A stretch of 64,000 nucleotides of DNA from Clostridia bacterium (GTDB lineage: Bacteria; Bacillota; Clostridia; Oscillospirales; Acutalibacteraceae), in the NCBI GenBank assembly GCA_017403185.1, contig JAFQON010000038.1, positions 1-64,000 of the forward strand, written 5' to 3'. Below, piece after piece: positions 1 to 7,905 of the stretch (positions are counted from its first letter, which is position 1; each line of letters starts with the position of its first letter). The position numbers and the translations under genes were made by a program. The notes below the pieces were generated by a model, which worked only from the letters and a program-made list of their open reading frames with translations, was not told the DNA's origin and did no database searches.

Positions 1-136
1 AATAAAACAGCCGCTCGGGAGTGGCTGCCAGTGAATGTAATGCGCTGCTAAACCTTCAAAGCCCCTTTCAGGGGCAAAGCCAGTAATCGCCCCTTGAAGG
101 GGCAGTGCAAACCCCCGGCTCAGCCGGGGGTTTTGA
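1..136. repeat. cluster of GC-rich palindromes at left edge, possibly the end of an IS200/IS605-like or REP-type element
   Basis: Four inverted repeats lie in tandem: CAGCC/GGCTG at 8-27, GCCCCT/AGGGGC at 61-75, GCCCCTT/AAGGGGC at 89-103, and a 10-bp stem ACCCCCGGCT/AGCCGGGGGT at 111-131 followed by TTTT. The last could act as a terminator in plus-strand transcripts. On the plus strand a short frame, open from the edge, ends with a stop at 49-51, so the palindromes may be the 3' flank of a gene lying outside the window. Serial palindromes just after a gene are typical of IS200/IS605 ends and of REP-type intergenic repeats, but no transposase is visible, so the class is inferred. Confidence 0.45.
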
Positions 137-1581
137 TTTATTAAAAAAACTGCTTCAAAAAAATCAACTTCAAAGCCATCTTCTTTAAGGTCACTGTAAA
201 CGCCGATGTTGTTGAACCACGCATAAATCGTTCCTATAAATCTGACAAGCGAATCAAACGGCGAAGGAATGATTGTTTCGGGATGACCGCCGTCATTTGA
301 TGTTTTAACAATTTTATAAGAATTAAACGCAGTGTTTTCTCCCGTGTAATATGATGAAACGGTTATTGAATCTTCAGTAAAGTCAAGAACATTGTAAATA
401 ATTCTTTCATCAGGGATATTCGCATAGCCTACCCAATCCTCGTTCAGACCAAGGTCACTGTCATCTCTGGGTCTTGTGATTGAGCCGGAGACCATATAAA
501 CCGTTCCCTCGTTATTCGTCATTTCGGCAGAATACGGAGCAACACATTTGCCGTTATAAAGAACATTTGAAACAGTATAATAATGGCTGTGACCGAGAAG
601 CACAAGATCTATGCAGAATTCATCGGCAATAGGTCCCCAAATCATGCGGAGCAGTTCATTTTCACTTTCCCTGTGGGGAATTCTGCCGCTGTAGAGGTCA
701 TGGTGAGCCATCATAACCTTCCACTTTGCATCGGAATTTTCTTTAACGGCATCCTTCACAAATCTTCTGTGATCCATACCGCTGCCGTTGTTACTGTCCA
801 TAACAAGGAAGAGAACATCGCCCTTTCTGAACCAATAATTTTCACCTATATATGATGATACAAGTGAATTCTTCTGTTCATTGGGCATATTGGTAAATGT
901 TTTATAAGCCACACCCTTGCGGTCATGGTTACCGATTGTTGTGGCTATCGGCATTTTCTTTAGAAGAAGCGGAGAAACCAAACCCTTGTATTCACTTTCA
1001 AGCCCGTCTGATGCCTGATCGCCGGTTGAAAGAAGAATTGAAGGGCTGTGCTTCAGATATGCCTCATTGAGAGTATCATTAAATATTCCCGCCGTTCTCT
1101 TGAGCTCTTCATCATCAAGTTTTTCGTCTTTGATATGAGAAATATGAATATCAGTCATATAAAGGGCGGTAAATTCGTTTTCGTTTTCATCGGTTGAGAA
1201 GCTGTAAAGTGAGGATTCAAAGCCTTCGCTGTAACATTTATAAAAATATGTTTCTCCTGCTTCAAGCCCTGTAATTGTAACTTTGTTTGAAAAATCACCG
1301 TCAGCTGTTTCGACACTGTAACCTTTAAAAGTTTCGGTATCACCTGAAAAAGAAATATTTTCCGAAACAACAACCTTAGGTTCGCTTTCCGTTTTTGAAT
1401 ACCATGAAACATTCATTTCGCTGTTGTCACTGCCCGGAAAAAGCACAACGCCGTTTTCATACTCTTTTTCCCAACTTGCGCTCCAAAGCAAGTCCCCCGC
1501 GGCAAAAGAAGGCACAAAAGCTGTGACAGCAATTAAAGCCGCCAAAACAACCGACAAAAATCTTTTTGATACTGTTTTCAT
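1..1581 (-). CDS. secreted metallophosphoesterase (purple acid phosphatase-like), frame open to the window edge
   Basis: The start at 1581 opens a signal peptide of about 27 residues ending in PSFAA. A fibronectin-like N-terminal domain (about residues 30-135) is followed by a calcineurin-like phosphoesterase domain with the metal ligands visible in order: TDIH (D144, H146), GDQ, GNHD, HHD and GHSH. These predict a dinuclear-metal phosphoesterase working outside the cell; the substrate is unknown. The domain architecture resembles bacterial purple acid phosphatases. The frame carries no stop down to base 1. Residues encoded below about 145 come from the palindrome cluster, so the native C terminus is probably near 142-145 and the stop has been lost: one T fewer in the T7 run (143-149) would restore TAA. 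It belongs to a local group of exported enzymes. Confidence 0.8.
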   Translation of the reverse strand, partial: MKTVSKRFLSVVLAALIAVTAFVPSFAAGDLLWSASWEKEYENGVVLFPGSDNSEMNVSWYSKTESEPKVVVSENISFSGDTETFKGYSVETADGDFSNKVTITGLEAGETYFYKCYSEGFESSLYSFSTDENENEFTALYMTDIHISHIKDEKLDDEELKRTAGIFNDTLNEAYLKHSPSILLSTGDQASDGLESEYKGLVSPLLLKKMPIATTIGNHDRKGVAYKTFTNMPNEQKNSLVSSYIGENYWFRKGDVLFLVMDSNNGSGMDHRRFVKDAVKENSDAKWKVMMAHHDLYSGRIPHRESENELLRMIWGPIADEFCIDLVLLGHSHYYTVSNVLYNGKCVAPYSAEMTNNEGTVYMVSGSITRPRDDSDLGLNEDWVGYANIPDERIIYNVLDFTEDSITVSSYYTGENTAFNSYKIVKTSNDGGHPETIIPSPFDSLVRFIGTIYAWFNNIGVYSDLKEDGFEVDFFEAVFLINQNPRLSRGFALPLQGAITGFAPERGFEGLAAHYIHWQPLPSGCFI

Positions 1582-1628
1582 AAAAACAATCCTTTCTGAA
1601 ACATATTTAAACCGACAACACTTCAGAG

Positions 1629-2246
1629 TCAGCGCCTTTCAGCAGAATAAACAATGATAAGTGTGCCTTTTTTTACATTTATACAGCTCTCTTCGCCGAT
1701 AAATTCATTACTGACGCCCAATGGAAAAGAATTAAATAACTCCGCATTATCAAGAGTATATTTAAGCCCCTTAATTGTTACGCCCTCCGACTTATCCGAG
1801 TGTGAAAAAACAGAAATATATCCCTTACAGCCCGAATCAAACTTTAATGTGCCGTTGCTCACCGCAGTTATAATCATCTCATCGTGAATATATACCTTGA
1901 TTTCTTTTTGGGAGAGCTGAGCTGCAAGTTGGATATTGGCAAGCGTATGGTCAATTCTTCCGCCGCAGGCTCCGTAAAGATGAAACTCGGTATAGCCCCT
2001 CTTTATCCCCTCATCAACAGCGGCATTCATATCGGTAATATCTTTCACGGGATTTAAGATTATCACCTCATCACCCTCAGGAATTCTTCCCAAAGAATCA
2101 AAATCACCGATAATCAAGTCAGCATTCTGACCGAATTTTTCAAGATAAGCACAGCCACCGTCCGCAGCTATAATCAAATCCCCTTTTTCTTTTATAAAAT
2201 CAAGCTTTTTGCACTCGCCTGCACCGATTATACGGCAAACACTCAT
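1629..2246 (-). CDS. thiN: thiamine pyrophosphokinase
   Basis: The 205-residue protein transfers pyrophosphate from ATP to thiamine, giving the cofactor TPP in the cytoplasm. Diagnostic motifs are GDFDS (47-51), KDITD (68-72) and GGRIDHTLAN (95-104), in the normal TPK catalytic-domain order, followed by a C-terminal beta-rich TPK-binding domain. Length matches the Bacillus-type enzyme. In Bacillus this gene sits after prkC-rsgA-rpe; here it has moved about 48 kb from the prkC-rsgA cluster. No TPP riboswitch motif is visible upstream. It has its own consensus promoter (2278-2306) and an AAAGGA ribosome site. Confidence 0.92.
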   Translation of the reverse strand: MSVCRIIGAGECKKLDFIKEKGDLIIAADGGCAYLEKFGQNADLIIGDFDSLGRIPEGDEVIILNPVKDITDMNAAVDEGIKRGYTEFHLYGACGGRIDHTLANIQLAAQLSQKEIKVYIHDEMIITAVSNGTLKFDSGCKGYISVFSHSDKSEGVTIKGLKYTLDNAELFNSFPLGVSNEFIGEESCINVKKGTLIIVYSAERR

Positions 2247-2277
2247 TTAGTATCAATCCTTTTATTTTATCAAAATA

Positions 2278-2306
2278 ATTTTAATAATTATAGAGACGAA
2301 TGTCAA
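2278..2306 (-). promoter_or_regulatory. sigma-A-type promoter for thiN
   Basis: Read on the minus strand: TTGACA, a 17-base spacer, TAAAAT. The -35 box abuts the -35 box of the divergent phosphatase promoter, giving the inverted repeat TGTCAA-GAACA-TTGACA at 2301-2317. Confidence 0.7.
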
Positions 2307-2311
2307 GAACA

Positions 2312-2340
2312 TTGACAAAAAGCAATAAAATAAATATAAT
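2312..2340 (+). promoter_or_regulatory. consensus sigma-A-type promoter for the histidine phosphatase gene
   Basis: TTGACA, exactly 17 bases, TATAAT: a full consensus match, 28 bases before the start codon, with a GGAGG ribosome site between. Confidence 0.8.
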
Positions 2341-2367
2341 TTTAACATCAAATACACGGAGGAAATT

Positions 2368-3054
2368 ATGGAAAATCAAAAACCGATAGTCGAGCTTGAA
2401 CTTTATCTTATCCGTCACGGTCAAAGCATGAGCAACGCAGGTTATAACGGAAGAACAGACCTGACATTGAAAGAGTCAAATGACCCTTTGCTTGCAGAAA
2501 AAGGGCTCAACCAGGCCGACAACGCAGGCAAACACCTCGCTGATATTGATTTTGATTTCATTTATTCAAGCGGACTTATACGGGCTATCAGCACGGCTGA
2601 TGCAATTCTGAGATATCAGGCAAACGAGAAATCTCTTAATATTCTCCCTATTCTTTCCGAAGTCGGCATTTCACCCGAATATGACGGATTAACTGTTGAT
2701 GAAATGAAGGAATTCTGCAAAACCGCCGTGCTTGCAGACGGAGTAAGCGAAAATTCTCCGCGTGTTTATCACAGCACGCTTAAAAATGAAGCTGAAGTTT
2801 TTGACAGAGCAAAGTCTGTTATGGAGCATCTCCACTCACATTATCACAAAGGTGAAAAAATTGCCGTTGTTGCCCACGCAGCATTTCTCACAATTCTTAT
2901 TTTTTATATTATGGGCTTCAGTGAAGCTCCGATTTTTGATATTGCAATTCAGAACACTGCAATCACAAAGATTATTTTTTATAAGAAAGGCACCAATAAA
3001 TACGGCGATATTTCTTTTGAATACATAAACGCCACAAACCATCTTACAGAATGA
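2368..3054 (+). CDS. histidine phosphatase family protein (phosphoglycerate mutase-like)
   Basis: The 228-residue cytoplasmic protein has the branch-2 histidine phosphatase signature LIRHGQS with the phospho-accepting His at residue 17 and the second catalytic His in VVAHAAF (H170). No signal peptide is present. Substrate cannot be told from sequence: members include cofactor-dependent phosphoglycerate mutase, alpha-ribazole phosphatase and broad-specificity phosphatases, and the context does not decide between them. It is a single-gene unit with a consensus promoter and a strong hairpin terminator immediately downstream. Start ATG is supported by GGAGG at about 8 bases. Confidence 0.82.
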   Translation: MENQKPIVELELYLIRHGQSMSNAGYNGRTDLTLKESNDPLLAEKGLNQADNAGKHLADIDFDFIYSSGLIRAISTADAILRYQANEKSLNILPILSEVGISPEYDGLTVDEMKEFCKTAVLADGVSENSPRVYHSTLKNEAEVFDRAKSVMEHLHSHYHKGEKIAVVAHAAFLTILIFYIMGFSEAPIFDIAIQNTAITKIIFYKKGTNKYGDISFEYINATNHLTE

Positions 3055-3058
3055 ATTA

Positions 3059-3094
3059 ACAGCGTATACCATGCAAGGTATACGCTGTATTTTT
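3059..3094. terminator. bidirectional terminator between convergent genes
   Basis: A perfect 12-bp stem ACAGCGTATACC/GGTATACGCTGT with a 6-base loop is followed by ATTTTTT on the plus strand. It sits between the histidine phosphatase stop and the convergent lipase stop at 3094. Confidence 0.85.
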
Positions 3095-4542
3095 TAAAAC
3101 CCGCTGAGTGTCTGTTCCGAACCCGAAACCATAAACTGAGGATACTTTTCATTTGCACCCGCATAAAACTCACCGTCATAAGTCAGAAGCCATACAAGGA
3201 ATTCGCTGTAATCCGTGCCGTATGAACCGGAAACATGAGGTGCCCCTTTAATTATATATGTATATTCCGGGAATAATGCGGTTGACAAGTCGACAACTCT
3301 GTCAGGCGAAAGATATTCGGGATTTTCAGGCACATAACTGTCGCCGAGTGTTTCTCCGTAAGGCGCAACGGTTGCGTAGCCTGACATCTGATATGTTTCA
3401 AGTGTTCCGTCACCGTTGAAATGTGCATTCTTGTAAACAGGAGCAACGGGAGCATCATAATGTGCAACAACCGCAATTTTCACACCGTTGTTTATCATTT
3501 CATTTATAAGGTCAGTCTTGTCTTTCATCATCTTCTGAAGCCTGTCTGTCCTTTCAAGAAAAGCCGCATTTTCCTGCGTTCTGCCGCCGAAAACAAAATC
3601 AATTGCCGCTTCATAATCTTCAGCCTGAACAAGTCCCCAAAGAGCTGGCATTCTGCCAAAAACCGGAATTATTGCATTCTCATACAAATCTTCCTTATAA
3701 TTTTCCAATATAAAATCGGTTATTTTTGTAAGTCCCTTAAAAATACCGACTTTATTCAGCGCATCAATAAGAAATGAAAGCACATCATTGTTGCTGAGGT
3801 TTCTAACAAAATTATAAAGATTATCAGCTGTGATATCAACCTTGCCCGTAAGCAAATCGGATGCAACCTGAGCACCGCAGAAGGTTGATGACATAAAGAG
3901 ACAGCGCTCAACCCTGCCGTAACCGTATTTACTAAGGTAAGCAAGAGTCATCTGACCGCCCATACTGCAACAGACAATGCTGACTTTTTGGTGACCGGTT
4001 TCGCTCACTGCGGCTTCAACTGCGGCATTAATATCATCCGCAACAACAAACGGGTCAAGCCTCCAATCATAATTGACATAATATGTATGACCGTCGCCGA
4101 ATGCTTCAATGCAGGTTCTGACCATGCCGTATTCAAAACCCTCACCGTTTCGGAGGTTTTCGTAATTATCAGCACTTTCAGGGTATTTCGGGGTTGAAAC
4201 ATTGTGAAGTGAATCGCCGTTTTCATCCATTGCAAAGAATCCGAAAATATCACAAACAAGATTTGCGACCTCATCAAATGCACTGTCAAGGCTGAAATTG
4301 ATTATTCCCGAAGCAATAATCTTAAGCACACCGGAAACAATCATTCCCGCATCGGTATTAATTGCTGGCTGCTCAGATTCTGTGCCGCAATCAACATAAA
4401 GTCCGCCGAAATCCATACCTCTTACAATAATTACGGGAGTGTTTTCACACAAATCAGCATTGTGACTGTCTGTTGCAAACGCAGGAGCAGCAAGAGATAG
4501 CATTAATGTAAAAACAAGTAAAAAGCTGACCGCTTTTTTCAT
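3094..4542 (-). CDS. secreted LCAT-like lipase/acyltransferase (alpha/beta hydrolase)
   Basis: 482 residues. A signal peptide (1-23, cleavage after AFA) precedes an alpha/beta hydrolase resembling the lecithin:cholesterol acyltransferase family: PVIIVRGMDFGG near the first strand, YDWRLDP (158-164), and the nucleophile elbow CCSMGG with Ser193. A late GAPHVSG supplies a candidate catalytic His. It probably hydrolyses an ester or phospholipid acyl group outside the cell; the substrate is unknown. The gene lies 99 bases after the propeller-like gene 4642-5514 on the same strand and may be cotranscribed, although a weak stem (TTAAGTG/CACTTAA) lies in the gap. Start ATG has AAAGGGGA upstream. Confidence 0.75.
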   Translation of the reverse strand: MKKAVSFLLVFTLMLSLAAPAFATDSHNADLCENTPVIIVRGMDFGGLYVDCGTESEQPAINTDAGMIVSGVLKIIASGIINFSLDSAFDEVANLVCDIFGFFAMDENGDSLHNVSTPKYPESADNYENLRNGEGFEYGMVRTCIEAFGDGHTYYVNYDWRLDPFVVADDINAAVEAAVSETGHQKVSIVCCSMGGQMTLAYLSKYGYGRVERCLFMSSTFCGAQVASDLLTGKVDITADNLYNFVRNLSNNDVLSFLIDALNKVGIFKGLTKITDFILENYKEDLYENAIIPVFGRMPALWGLVQAEDYEAAIDFVFGGRTQENAAFLERTDRLQKMMKDKTDLINEMINNGVKIAVVAHYDAPVAPVYKNAHFNGDGTLETYQMSGYATVAPYGETLGDSYVPENPEYLSPDRVVDLSTALFPEYTYIIKGAPHVSGSYGTDYSEFLVWLLTYDGEFYAGANEKYPQFMVSGSEQTLSGF

Positions 4543-4641
4543 TCATATTCCCCTTTTCAAATAAACTTAAGTGTTCCGTCTTCTTCACTTAAACAAAACA
4601 TTACGGGTCATTAATAAAGAAGCTTACAGATGAATTACAAA

Positions 4642-5514
4642 TTATTTCTCCGCAAAATCAACTTTGTAATGATGAACAAAAACACCTATAACCTTGTTAT
4701 AATCAAGAACATGCATTACCGAACCATCCTCAGCAGGATAAAATGTCAAGCCCTCAGCTTCAACATTATCTCCGCCAACATCCCTGAGTGCCGCAACTTC
4801 AACCTTGCCGTTTTCAACATCAACGCTCAGAATATTTTTATAATTACCGTTGTCTTCAATATCGTTGGAAAGATAAAGCTTGCCGTTATAAAATTCACCG
4901 CCCTGAATGCGATGAATAGGTGTAATGCCGTTAAGTGTGATTTCTTTCACATAGCTCATTTCATTGTTGGTATCGTAAACATATATTTTTTCGATATCAG
5001 TCCATTTTGAAGCATAGAGATATCCTGTTTCTCCGTCAACAGCACACCATGGCACACCGTCATCATAAATATCTCTCGGAAGGTCATATATTTCACCCGT
5101 AGGTTCAAGTGTTTCGCAGTCAAACACAACAATGCACGGATGAATGTATTCATCGCTGTCCTCAACAGAAGCATATATCTTGCCGTTATAAACACTTATG
5201 CCTCCGATATGGTCATTGCCTCTGTCAGTGCACTTTTCAGGAAGCGGATTAACATGACTGTCAACCATTTCCATATCATCAAATGTAAATTTGGCAAGAG
5301 CGGTAAGATTAAGAGCAGTGATTGCACCGCTTGTGTAATAATACTCACCGTCAGTTGCTATTCCCTGACCCATAAGAAGTGCTTTTTCAAAAACAAAAAC
5401 ATTTTTTGAAACAAGCTCTGCGCTGTCCGTGCTTTGCGCAACAGGACTGGTTAAAATTGTAATCAGCAAAAGAGGAAGCGTGATTATTGACCATATTTTT
5501 CTGATGATAAACAT
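4642..5514 (-). CDS. secreted beta-propeller-like protein of unknown function
   Basis: 290 residues with an N-terminal signal/anchor segment (about residues 5-27). The mature part has repeated short blocks such as NGKIYAS, GYLYASK and NGKLYLSN spaced 40-60 residues apart, the pattern of beta-propeller blades (YncE or glutamine-cyclotransferase-like folds). No catalytic motif could be assigned. It could be a binding or sensor protein or an unrecognised enzyme. AAGGAG supports the start. It lies just upstream of the lipase gene and divergent from the PHP gene, so it belongs to the local set of exported proteins. Confidence 0.6.
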   Translation of the reverse strand: MFIIRKIWSIITLPLLLITILTSPVAQSTDSAELVSKNVFVFEKALLMGQGIATDGEYYYTSGAITALNLTALAKFTFDDMEMVDSHVNPLPEKCTDRGNDHIGGISVYNGKIYASVEDSDEYIHPCIVVFDCETLEPTGEIYDLPRDIYDDGVPWCAVDGETGYLYASKWTDIEKIYVYDTNNEMSYVKEITLNGITPIHRIQGGEFYNGKLYLSNDIEDNGNYKNILSVDVENGKVEVAALRDVGGDNVEAEGLTFYPAEDGSVMHVLDYNKVIGVFVHHYKVDFAEK

Positions 5515-5634
5515 AAAAATTTCTCCTTATATTATTAAATTTTTATTTATCATATCATATCATATTAAGCCAAAAATAGCAAACCAAATAACAAAATCCG
5601 TCTCACAAAAAACGGCATTATTTTTTGTTTACTA

Positions 5635-5663
5635 TTTACAAAAGTTATAAAAACTGTTATAAT
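5635..5663 (+). promoter_or_regulatory. promoter for the PHP-domain gene
   Basis: TTTACA, 17 bases, TATAAT, about 43 bases before the start codon. Confidence 0.7.
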
Positions 5664-5706
5664 ATTATCCATTAAAACACCAAATAATTTTCAGGAGGAA
5701 ACCGGA

Positions 5707-7224
5707 ATGCACAAAAAAATAATTGCTGTTATTATGACAGTTGCAATGCTCATGACCTTTGTACCTTTCACAGTTGCATCAGGCAGCGCTTCAGACGGCT
5801 ACACAATCACTAACCCTTATAAAGATATTGATTGGGCAACTGTTAATCAGTACAAAACAGCTCTTCACACCCACACAAATGCAAGTGACGGCGACGACAC
5901 CCTCGTTCAATCAATCGAACGCCACTACGAAACAGGCTTTGATGTTGTTTCAACAACCGATCACGGTATTTCGGATAAGGGCTGGACTCAGAGCAATGCA
6001 AACATTGTTACAAGTGTTATGTCTCTTATCGGCAAAACCGACGGCGAGCTCGTTTATCTTGAAGAAAACGGTAAATTTGAAAACGGCACGGCTTATCAGA
6101 CAATCATCCGCAACGGTGACGACTATCTTGTAACAGCTGACGGCCGTGAAATTCTCAGAGTACCTTACGGAATTGAAAACAATGCTCTTTCAGTAAATGC
6201 TCATGTTAACAGCTGGTTTGCTCCTTTTGAATATAATCTTCCCAGCGATTATCACGAAGCAATAACAGGTGTTGACAAAGCAGGCGGTGTTTCAGTTATC
6301 AACCATCCCGGAGAGTACACCCAGGCAAGATATGAACTTTATCAGGAAGACGCATATAATCTTGACAATTGGGTATACAGATACTATTTCAACAAATTCT
6401 ACGGCTACATTGACAAATATGACTCTTGCATCGGCATTGACATAAACAGCAAGGGTGACGGTCGAACAAGATATGACAGAAAACTTTGGGATCTTATGCT
6501 TGCTCAAGCAGCAACAGAGGGCTCAACCGTAACGGCAATTGCAACAAGTGATGCTCATCAGCTTGATAAAATTGATACGGGCAGCCTCATCGTTCTTGCA
6601 ACTGATAAGACCTCGGCAAATGTTAAAAATGCTCTTCTTAAAGGTGAAGTTCTTCCTCAGAGCACCTGCATTGCAAATCGTGACGAGCTTGCTCAGATTG
6701 CAGAAGCCATAAAAACATACTACGGAGAAACCGAGCTTTACAAGGAGCTTACAACACTCGTTACAGAATATGATGCAGAAAGAGAAAAAATCATCGCTTC
6801 AAACGACGACGGTCAGGTTGGCGTAAGCTACACTGCGCTTAATGACGAAGGTTACCATTCCACAGGCATCAGACCCGTTATCAACTCAATCACGGTTAAT
6901 GATGACGAGGACACAATCACTATTGATTCAGACAATGCTCTTATAGTCCGCTGGATTTCAGACGGAAAGCTTATCGCAACAACAAAAGCTGACGATGAAG
7001 CATTTGACCTTAACGATTATGAAGATGTAATCAAAGGCTATGTAAGAGCTGAAATTTTCGGCGAAGGCGGCATTGTTTACACCGAAGGCTTTACCCTCAA
7101 TGCTGACGAAGCTGCCGGCGACGGTAACGACACGGTATTCAACCTTGGCTTCTTCGATTTCATCTTTGCGCTTGTTGACAGATACGGCGGTTATCTTGCA
7201 AGAGTTATCGGCAAAGCATTTTAA
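5707..7224 (+). CDS. secreted PHP-domain metal-dependent phosphoesterase-like protein
   Basis: 505 residues. A signal peptide (1-25) precedes a polymerase-and-histidinol-phosphatase (PHP) domain whose metal ligands are visible in LHTHTNASDG, STTDHG, VINHPGEY and ATSDAHQ. These indicate a divalent-metal phosphoesterase exported from the cell. The region after about residue 390 is beta-rich, like the C-terminal sandwich of similar PHP proteins, and the extreme C terminus is hydrophobic and aromatic (GFFDFIFALVDRYGGYLA), a possible membrane association. Substrate is unknown. AGGAGG lies 8 bases before ATG. It is monocistronic, ending at a long hairpin. Confidence 0.78.
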   Translation: MHKKIIAVIMTVAMLMTFVPFTVASGSASDGYTITNPYKDIDWATVNQYKTALHTHTNASDGDDTLVQSIERHYETGFDVVSTTDHGISDKGWTQSNANIVTSVMSLIGKTDGELVYLEENGKFENGTAYQTIIRNGDDYLVTADGREILRVPYGIENNALSVNAHVNSWFAPFEYNLPSDYHEAITGVDKAGGVSVINHPGEYTQARYELYQEDAYNLDNWVYRYYFNKFYGYIDKYDSCIGIDINSKGDGRTRYDRKLWDLMLAQAATEGSTVTAIATSDAHQLDKIDTGSLIVLATDKTSANVKNALLKGEVLPQSTCIANRDELAQIAEAIKTYYGETELYKELTTLVTEYDAEREKIIASNDDGQVGVSYTALNDEGYHSTGIRPVINSITVNDDEDTITIDSDNALIVRWISDGKLIATTKADDEAFDLNDYEDVIKGYVRAEIFGEGGIVYTEGFTLNADEAAGDGNDTVFNLGFFDFIFALVDRYGGYLARVIGKAF

Positions 7225-7241
7225 TCAATGATATAACAATA

Positions 7242-7282
7242 TACCCCATGATTTATACTTAAAACAGATAAATCATGGGGTA
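7242..7282. terminator. hairpin between convergent PHP and cyclophilin genes
   Basis: A perfect 15-bp stem TACCCCATGATTTAT/ATAAATCATGGGGTA with an 11-base loop. Flanks are AT-rich but have no long U run on either strand, so termination is likely but not certain. Confidence 0.65.
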
Positions 7283-7292
7283 AAATAATTTA

Positions 7293-7889
7293 TTAAAGTG
7301 TTTCTACATCAATGCCGAGAATAACAACATCCTCAACGGGTTTATCGGCATAGCCTGTCTTAACTGTTGCAATTGCATCAACAACATCCATACCCTCAAT
7401 AACCTGACCGAAAACCGTGTGCTTGAAATCGAGCCACGGGGTACCGCCGAGTGCCTTGTAATCCTCAACACATTCCGTGGGGAATCCTCTGTCAGAAAGC
7501 TGTTCCATTTGAGAAATAAGTCCGTCATCAACTTCTTTCGCCTGAACTATGAAGAACTGACTGCCGTTTGTGCCCGGTCCTGCATTCGCCATTGAAAGAG
7601 CTCCTCTGATGTTATGATAATCAACGCTGAACTCATCCTCAAAGCTCCTGCCCCAGATGCTTTCACCGCCTCTGCCTGTGCCTGTAGGATCACCGCCCTG
7701 AATCATAAAATCAGGTATTACTCTGTGAAAAATTATTCCATTATAATATCCGTTTGCGGCATGAGTTGTAAAATTTTCAACTGCTTTGGGTGCTGCATCG
7801 GGGAAAAGAAGAATCTTGATTTCTCCGAGAGTTGTTTTCATTACTGCAATTTTATCGCCCGTTTGAGGCGTTCTTGTCTGCTTGCTCAT
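7293..7889 (-). CDS. cyclophilin-type peptidyl-prolyl cis-trans isomerase
   Basis: 198 residues; catalyses proline isomerisation during folding. The cyclophilin core is clear: [19 protein letters not shown] with the catalytic Arg, then [15 protein letters not shown]. An insertion of about 30 residues (around [13 protein letters not shown]) lies between the core strands, as in some clostridial cyclophilins. No signal peptide or lipobox, so cytoplasmic. The ATG at 7889 is chosen because GAAAGGAAA lies 6-8 bases upstream; an in-frame extension to 7931 would overlap the upstream gene. It follows the acyl ligase gene by 16 bases, an apparent two-gene operon. Confidence 0.9.
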   Translation of the reverse strand: MSKQTRTPQTGDKIAVMKTTLGEIKILLFPDAAPKAVENFTTHAANGYYNGIIFHRVIPDFMIQGGDPTGTGRGGESIWGRSFEDEFSVDYHNIRGALSMANAGPGTNGSQFFIVQAKEVDDGLISQMEQLSDRGFPTECVEDYKALGGTPWLDFKHTVFGQVIEGMDVVDAIATVKTGYADKPVEDVVILGIDVETL

Positions 7890-7905
7890 TTTGCGTTTCC
7901 TTTCA

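Noticed and set aside
2247-2367. TPP riboswitch upstream of thiN
   Set aside because: The 32-40 base leader predicted from the promoter is too short and lacks CTGAGA-type conserved boxes.
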